From contig JAUQXD010001201.1 in the NCBI GenBank assembly GCA_030834835.1, forward strand, positions 1 to 8,798: a stretch of 8,798 bases of DNA. The letters run 5' to 3'. This document shows, piece by piece, positions 6,235 through 8,798 of this stretch (its first letter is position 1; every line of letters starts with the position of its first letter). Source of the stretch: Thermoflexales bacterium. GTDB taxonomy: Bacteria > Chloroflexota > Anaerolineae > Fen-1058. Below the pieces are notes generated by a model, which saw only the letters and a program-made list of their open reading frames with translations, searched no databases and was not told the origin of the DNA. Made by a program: the position numbers and the translations under genes.

Positions 6235-7037
6235 CGCAGCCTATCTGAATCTTGCAGCGTTTTGGTCATCTGCCAGATTTTCTCAACACTCGCCAACGGC
6301 CAGTCAGCAGGCGGCTTACCCGCCGAAGGCACGATGAGAATTTGACGCTGATTACGGAATTGGCGGCACACACTCGCTACAGCCTGCATTTGACTCAATC
6401 CACTGAAGCCAAGGAGCTTGCAGGTATGTCCGGCAATCAGACCTACCGTCAGCGAACTTGAACCACTAACGCATTCGATCTTTGAGAAACCACGACGTGC
6501 TTCTTCAATTTGGCCTCTGTGCAGCACCGGTTCAGCGATTTCTATTGCAGTATCTGACGCAGCCTTCCAGTCTACTATTTCAACCTGCATAACCCACTGG
6601 CAAGACTGAATCGCATATCGCTGGGCGAGGTACCACTCACAAGCTCGATGATTGCTAGCGAACACGTCTAGCTCGGCGCGTGCCTTATCCAGGCTTACGG
6701 CGGTCATCTCAAAATGGTCTAGCAATATTTGACCTAACCCGGTGCCTTGTACGCCAGGAGAAACTGAAATGTAGTTAAGGAAAAAGGCCGTGTCACGACA
6801 TACGGCGTCGTAAAATCCGACAATCTCATCACCCTGATTGAGGCAGTATAATTCGTGTTGAGACTGGGCTGCCCCCGCCGCAATTAGCTCACGCAGATAG
6901 ACAACCGACTCCGGGGCCTGAAACAGGGTATATGGCAGATAGGCTGGCGCAAAACCCTGTTGAATCAACTTCAAGATGAGAGGGGCATCCTCAACCACTG
7001 CCGAACGAACTCTTGCAGCCGCGCGCCCGTTGGTCAT
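6231..7037 (-). CDS. GNAT-family N-acyltransferase with extra C-terminal region
   Basis: A 268-residue protein. The N-terminal half is a GNAT domain. A beta-strand pair LYCLNQGDEIVGFYDAV (63-79) leads into motif A, YISVSPGVQGTGLGQILL (89-106). This contains the acyl-CoA pyrophosphate loop Q-x-x-G-x-G (Gln97, Gly100, Gly102). Motif B follows as NHRACEWYLAQR (129-140). GNAT enzymes transfer an acetyl or other acyl group from acyl-CoA to an amine. Residues about 155-268 are not a GNAT domain I recognise; they include IEEARRGFSKIECV, GHTCKLLGFSGLSQMQAV and QILIVPSAGKPPADW. The start overlaps the phosphoglycosyl transferase stop as ATGA, with AAGAGG five bases upstream. The place right after a PglC-like gene recalls PglC-PglD pairs, but PglD is a left-handed-helix enzyme, so any equivalence would be functional only. 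The likely acceptor is an amino sugar, perhaps made by the adjacent PLP protein. Confidence 0.82.
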   Translation of the reverse strand: MTNGRAAARVRSAVVEDAPLILKLIQQGFAPAYLPYTLFQAPESVVYLRELIAAGAAQSQHELYCLNQGDEIVGFYDAVCRDTAFFLNYISVSPGVQGTGLGQILLDHFEMTAVSLDKARAELDVFASNHRACEWYLAQRYAIQSCQWVMQVEIVDWKAASDTAIEIAEPVLHRGQIEEARRGFSKIECVSGSSSLTVGLIAGHTCKLLGFSGLSQMQAVASVCRQFRNQRQILIVPSAGKPPADWPLASVEKIWQMTKTLQDSDRLR

Positions 7038-7684
7038 TCTAACCTCTTGGCGGCCCGCCGACGGCGTTCCTCATCAAAGTCCAACATAGTCGCGCCAGGA
7101 TCAACTTGCAACCCGCGCCGATCGATAACGCGCCACAGTGTCAGCGACATTATTCTCACATCCAACAGGAATGAACAGCGGTGAACATACTGAACATCCA
7201 CGGCGCATCGTTCATCCCAACTAAGATCATTGCGGCCTGATATTTGAGCTAGCCCGGTGATTCCGGGCCGGATGGTGAACCGCAGCCGTTCCTCATCGGA
7301 AAAATACGGGAAGTAACGCATCAGCAGCGGCCGTGGCCCGACCAAGCTCATTTCGCCCTTAAGCACATTCAATAGCTCCGGCAACTCATCCAAACTGGTA
7401 TTGCGCAACCAACGTCCGAAATTAGTTAAACGCTCCGCATCGGGCAACATTAGGCCAGTAGGTCCCTGAGCGTCAGTCATTGTCCGGAATTTATATACGG
7501 TGAATGGTTGGCCGGTTCGACCTGGCCGCTGCTGGCGAAACAGAATGGGCGCTCCCAGCTTCACTCGCACCAAGACCGCAATGATGACGAAAAGTGGCGA
7601 GAACACTATGAGTGCCGGAATCGTCAGGACCAGATCAAACGCTCGTTTGCCAAACTGACAATAAAACTGATGGATCATGTTCAT
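7034..7684 (-). CDS. Monotopic phosphoglycosyl transferase (PglC/WcaJ catalytic-domain type)
   Basis: A 216-residue bacterial sugar transferase, the small form without the four N-terminal membrane helices of WcaJ or WbaP. It should transfer a sugar-1-phosphate from a UDP-sugar to undecaprenyl phosphate at the inner face of the membrane, starting the repeat unit. KRAFDL (13-18) leads into one re-entrant hydrophobic helix (about 18-38) with the Ser-Pro kink at 29-30. FRQQRPGRTGQPF (49-61) and YKFRTM (64-69) follow. SLDELPELLNVLKG (97-110) carries the catalytic Asp99-Glu100 pair. MSLVGPRPLL (112-121) and RPGITGLAQISGR (139-151) complete the family signature. The C-terminus ends in a basic tail, DEERRRRAAKR. 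The 37 bases between this gene and the glycosyltransferase stop show no strong Shine-Dalgarno. A second ATG lies two codons in, at 7678. The sugar specificity is not readable by eye; a diacetamido or N-acetyl sugar is plausible with the adjacent aminotransferases. Confidence 0.93.
   Translation of the reverse strand: MNMIHQFYCQFGKRAFDLVLTIPALIVFSPLFVIIAVLVRVKLGAPILFRQQRPGRTGQPFTVYKFRTMTDAQGPTGLMLPDAERLTNFGRWLRNTSLDELPELLNVLKGEMSLVGPRPLLMRYFPYFSDEERLRFTIRPGITGLAQISGRNDLSWDERCAVDVQYVHRCSFLLDVRIMSLTLWRVIDRRGLQVDPGATMLDFDEERRRRAAKRLE
7043..7048 (-). promoter_or_regulatory. Shine-Dalgarno of the GNAT gene
   Basis: AAGAGG on the minus strand, five bases before the ATG at 7037, inside the last codons of the phosphoglycosyl transferase gene. 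It supports the ATGA-overlap start. Confidence 0.45.
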
Positions 7685-7721
7685 CGCAACCGACCAATTC
7701 GCCCAACCTGAAATGCACCGC
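7685..7721. other. 37-base gap between glycosyltransferase and phosphoglycosyl transferase genes
   Basis: No hairpin with a T-run, no clear promoter and no strong Shine-Dalgarno is visible on the minus strand. It reads as a simple intra-operon spacer. Confidence 0.5.
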
Positions 7722-8798
7722 TTATTGGCGGGCCGCTATCCTTTCAAGCAGCTCTTCGTAATTTCTCACCAGGCCGGCTCTGGTATATCGCTGCAAATAA
7801 GCGTGTCGGCCTGCTTGACCCAACGCCTCACGCTGATCAACGGGCATCGCCTGCAATGCGCGCACGGCTTGCGCCAGGGCGGCCGCATCCTCCGGCGCGC
7901 ACACCAGGCCCGCTCCGCCCTGGCGCACCACCTCGGCCGGGTCCCCTGCCGTGCAGGTGATAATCGGCCGGCCACAAGCTAGGTAGGCAATGGTCTTGGA
8001 CGGAATGGTGATCTCAAATAATGGATCGCGTTTCAGATGCACCAGCAGCGCATCGGCCCACGCAAAGAAGTACGGCATGCGCTCGACCGGCTGCCGGCCA
8101 ATGAAGCGCACGTTGTTCAACCTCCGCGCTTGGGCGGACTGCTTCAGCCGATCTACGTCAATGCCATCGCCGATGAAGACCCACTGCACCTCTTCATAGT
8201 CTATCAATTTCTCAGCCGCAACTAAGACGTTCTCCAATGCCTGGGCTGCGCCCATCACCCCTGCGAATATCACATTGAACTTACCCGCCAGGCTGTATTC
8301 TTCCCCAAAGATCTCATCGCGCGGAACTGGCCGATAGATATCCTCATCGGCCCAATTGGGAATGACATGGATTTTATCTGCCGGTACGCCTTTCTCAATC
8401 AGATTGCGCTTAAAACCGGGCGAAATGACCGTGATGGCCGCCGCCCGGGAATAGATGAATTTCGCCAGTTGTCCCAGTATCTTCGCGGCGCGACTGGACG
8501 GCAACATGCCGGTAGCTGCCAGTGTCTCCGGCCACATATCCTGTACTTCGAAGACAAACGGGATACGTCGTAATAGACCGATCCACCAGGCAGGTATGCC
8601 CACCGTCAACGGCGGAGAATATACCCACATCACATCGGCCCGCCCGCACAATGCCGCACCAATGGTGGAGGCCGACAGGGCAAAACTGAAATAGTTGAGA
8701 ATACGCTTTGCCCCCGACCGACTGTGATCGGGATACAGCGGCACCCGCAGCACCCGTACCCCATCACGCTGCTCCCATCGCCGCCAACGTAGTCGATA
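7722..8798 (-). CDS. GT4 glycosyltransferase, WbuB-like, 5' end beyond window
   Basis: The frame is open through the right edge. A GTG at 8753 could be read as a start, but codons before it continue the family sequence (WEQRDGVRV then LRVPLYPDHSRSG), so it is internal. There are 358 visible residues, and about 50-60 N-terminal ones (part of the acceptor-side Rossmann domain) are missing. Seen blocks are RILNYFSFALSAS, VWVYSPPL-like MWVYSPPLTVG (57-67), FEVQDMWPETL (83-93), and VISPGFKRNLIEKGVP (124-139). VIPNWAD (145-151) is followed by the donor-binding half with VIFAGVMGAAQ (176-186), FIGDG (208-212), and PSKTIAYLACGRPII (266-280). The last region, DPAEVVRQGGAGLV, is the usual place of the GT4 donor contact. 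WbuB is known as an L-fucosamine transferase in O-antigen loci, so N-acetylfucosamine is one candidate donor. The stop is TAA, 37 bases before the phosphoglycosyl transferase. GC is high (41 of 60 in 8041-8100). Confidence 0.92.
   Translation of the reverse strand, partial: YRLRWRRWEQRDGVRVLRVPLYPDHSRSGAKRILNYFSFALSASTIGAALCGRADVMWVYSPPLTVGIPAWWIGLLRRIPFVFEVQDMWPETLAATGMLPSSRAAKILGQLAKFIYSRAAAITVISPGFKRNLIEKGVPADKIHVIPNWADEDIYRPVPRDEIFGEEYSLAGKFNVIFAGVMGAAQALENVLVAAEKLIDYEEVQWVFIGDGIDVDRLKQSAQARRLNNVRFIGRQPVERMPYFFAWADALLVHLKRDPLFEITIPSKTIAYLACGRPIITCTAGDPAEVVRQGGAGLVCAPEDAAALAQAVRALQAMPVDQREALGQAGRHAYLQRYTRAGLVRNYEELLERIAARQ

Noticed and set aside
7034..7684. Full-length WcaJ/WbaP-type initiating transferase
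   Set aside because: There is one re-entrant N-terminal helix and no four-helix membrane region, so it is the short PglC-like form.
8751..8753. GTG as the start of the GT4 glycosyltransferase
   Set aside because: Codons upstream to the window edge continue the known family pattern (WEQRDGVRV), and the N-terminal Rossmann strand would be missing. The gene is cut by the edge, not started here.

Overview
The window lies inside a bacterial surface-polysaccharide (exopolysaccharide, capsule or O-antigen type) biosynthesis cluster. All nine genes are on the minus strand, so the biological order runs from the right edge to the left edge. Coding density is about 98 percent. No rRNA, tRNA, CRISPR, insertion sequence or phage gene is visible. 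Several sequence habits point to a Chloroflexota-like bacterium, probably from a metagenome: a DegT aminotransferase starting KPIPMSSPDIT, heptameric CTCCAAC-type repeats, and GC that swings from over 60 to about 43 percent between genes. This placement is inference, not proof.

Layout, 5' to 3' of the transcript. (1) 8798-7722: GT4 glycosyltransferase of the WbuB type, its start cut off by the window edge. (2) 7684-7034: small PglC/WcaJ-type phosphoglycosyl transferase, which would load the first sugar phosphate onto undecaprenyl phosphate. (3) 7037-6231: GNAT acyltransferase with an unassigned C-terminal half. (4) 6234-5284: short, divergent DegT-like PLP protein. (5) 5283-4207: FemAB-like GNAT protein. 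(6) 4210-3008: full-length DegT/DnrJ/EryC1/StrS aminotransferase carrying a repeat-derived extra segment. (7) 3024-1864: nucleotidyltransferase-fold protein of the NTP_transf_5 type. (8) 1784-855: NAD-dependent sugar-nucleotide epimerase/dehydratase. (9) 858-1: RmlD-like SDR reductase, running off the left edge.

Genes 2 to 7 are joined by ATGA, ATGA, TGAATG, TTGA and a 17-base overlap, so they look translationally coupled. A 79-base gap rich in small palindromes separates gene 7 from the epimerase/reductase pair, which is itself joined by ATGA.

Working model (inference): genes 8 and 9 and the full DegT enzyme make or modify nucleotide sugars. The phosphoglycosyl transferase starts the lipid-linked glycan and the GT4 enzyme extends it. 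The GNAT, the short DegT-like protein and the FemAB-like protein form an acyl- or aminoacyl-decoration module acting on an amino sugar. Flippase, polymerase and chain-length genes are absent and would have to lie outside the window. The enzyme families are familiar. The least explained parts are the coupled GNAT/short-DegT/FemAB module and the repeat-derived insert in the aminotransferase.
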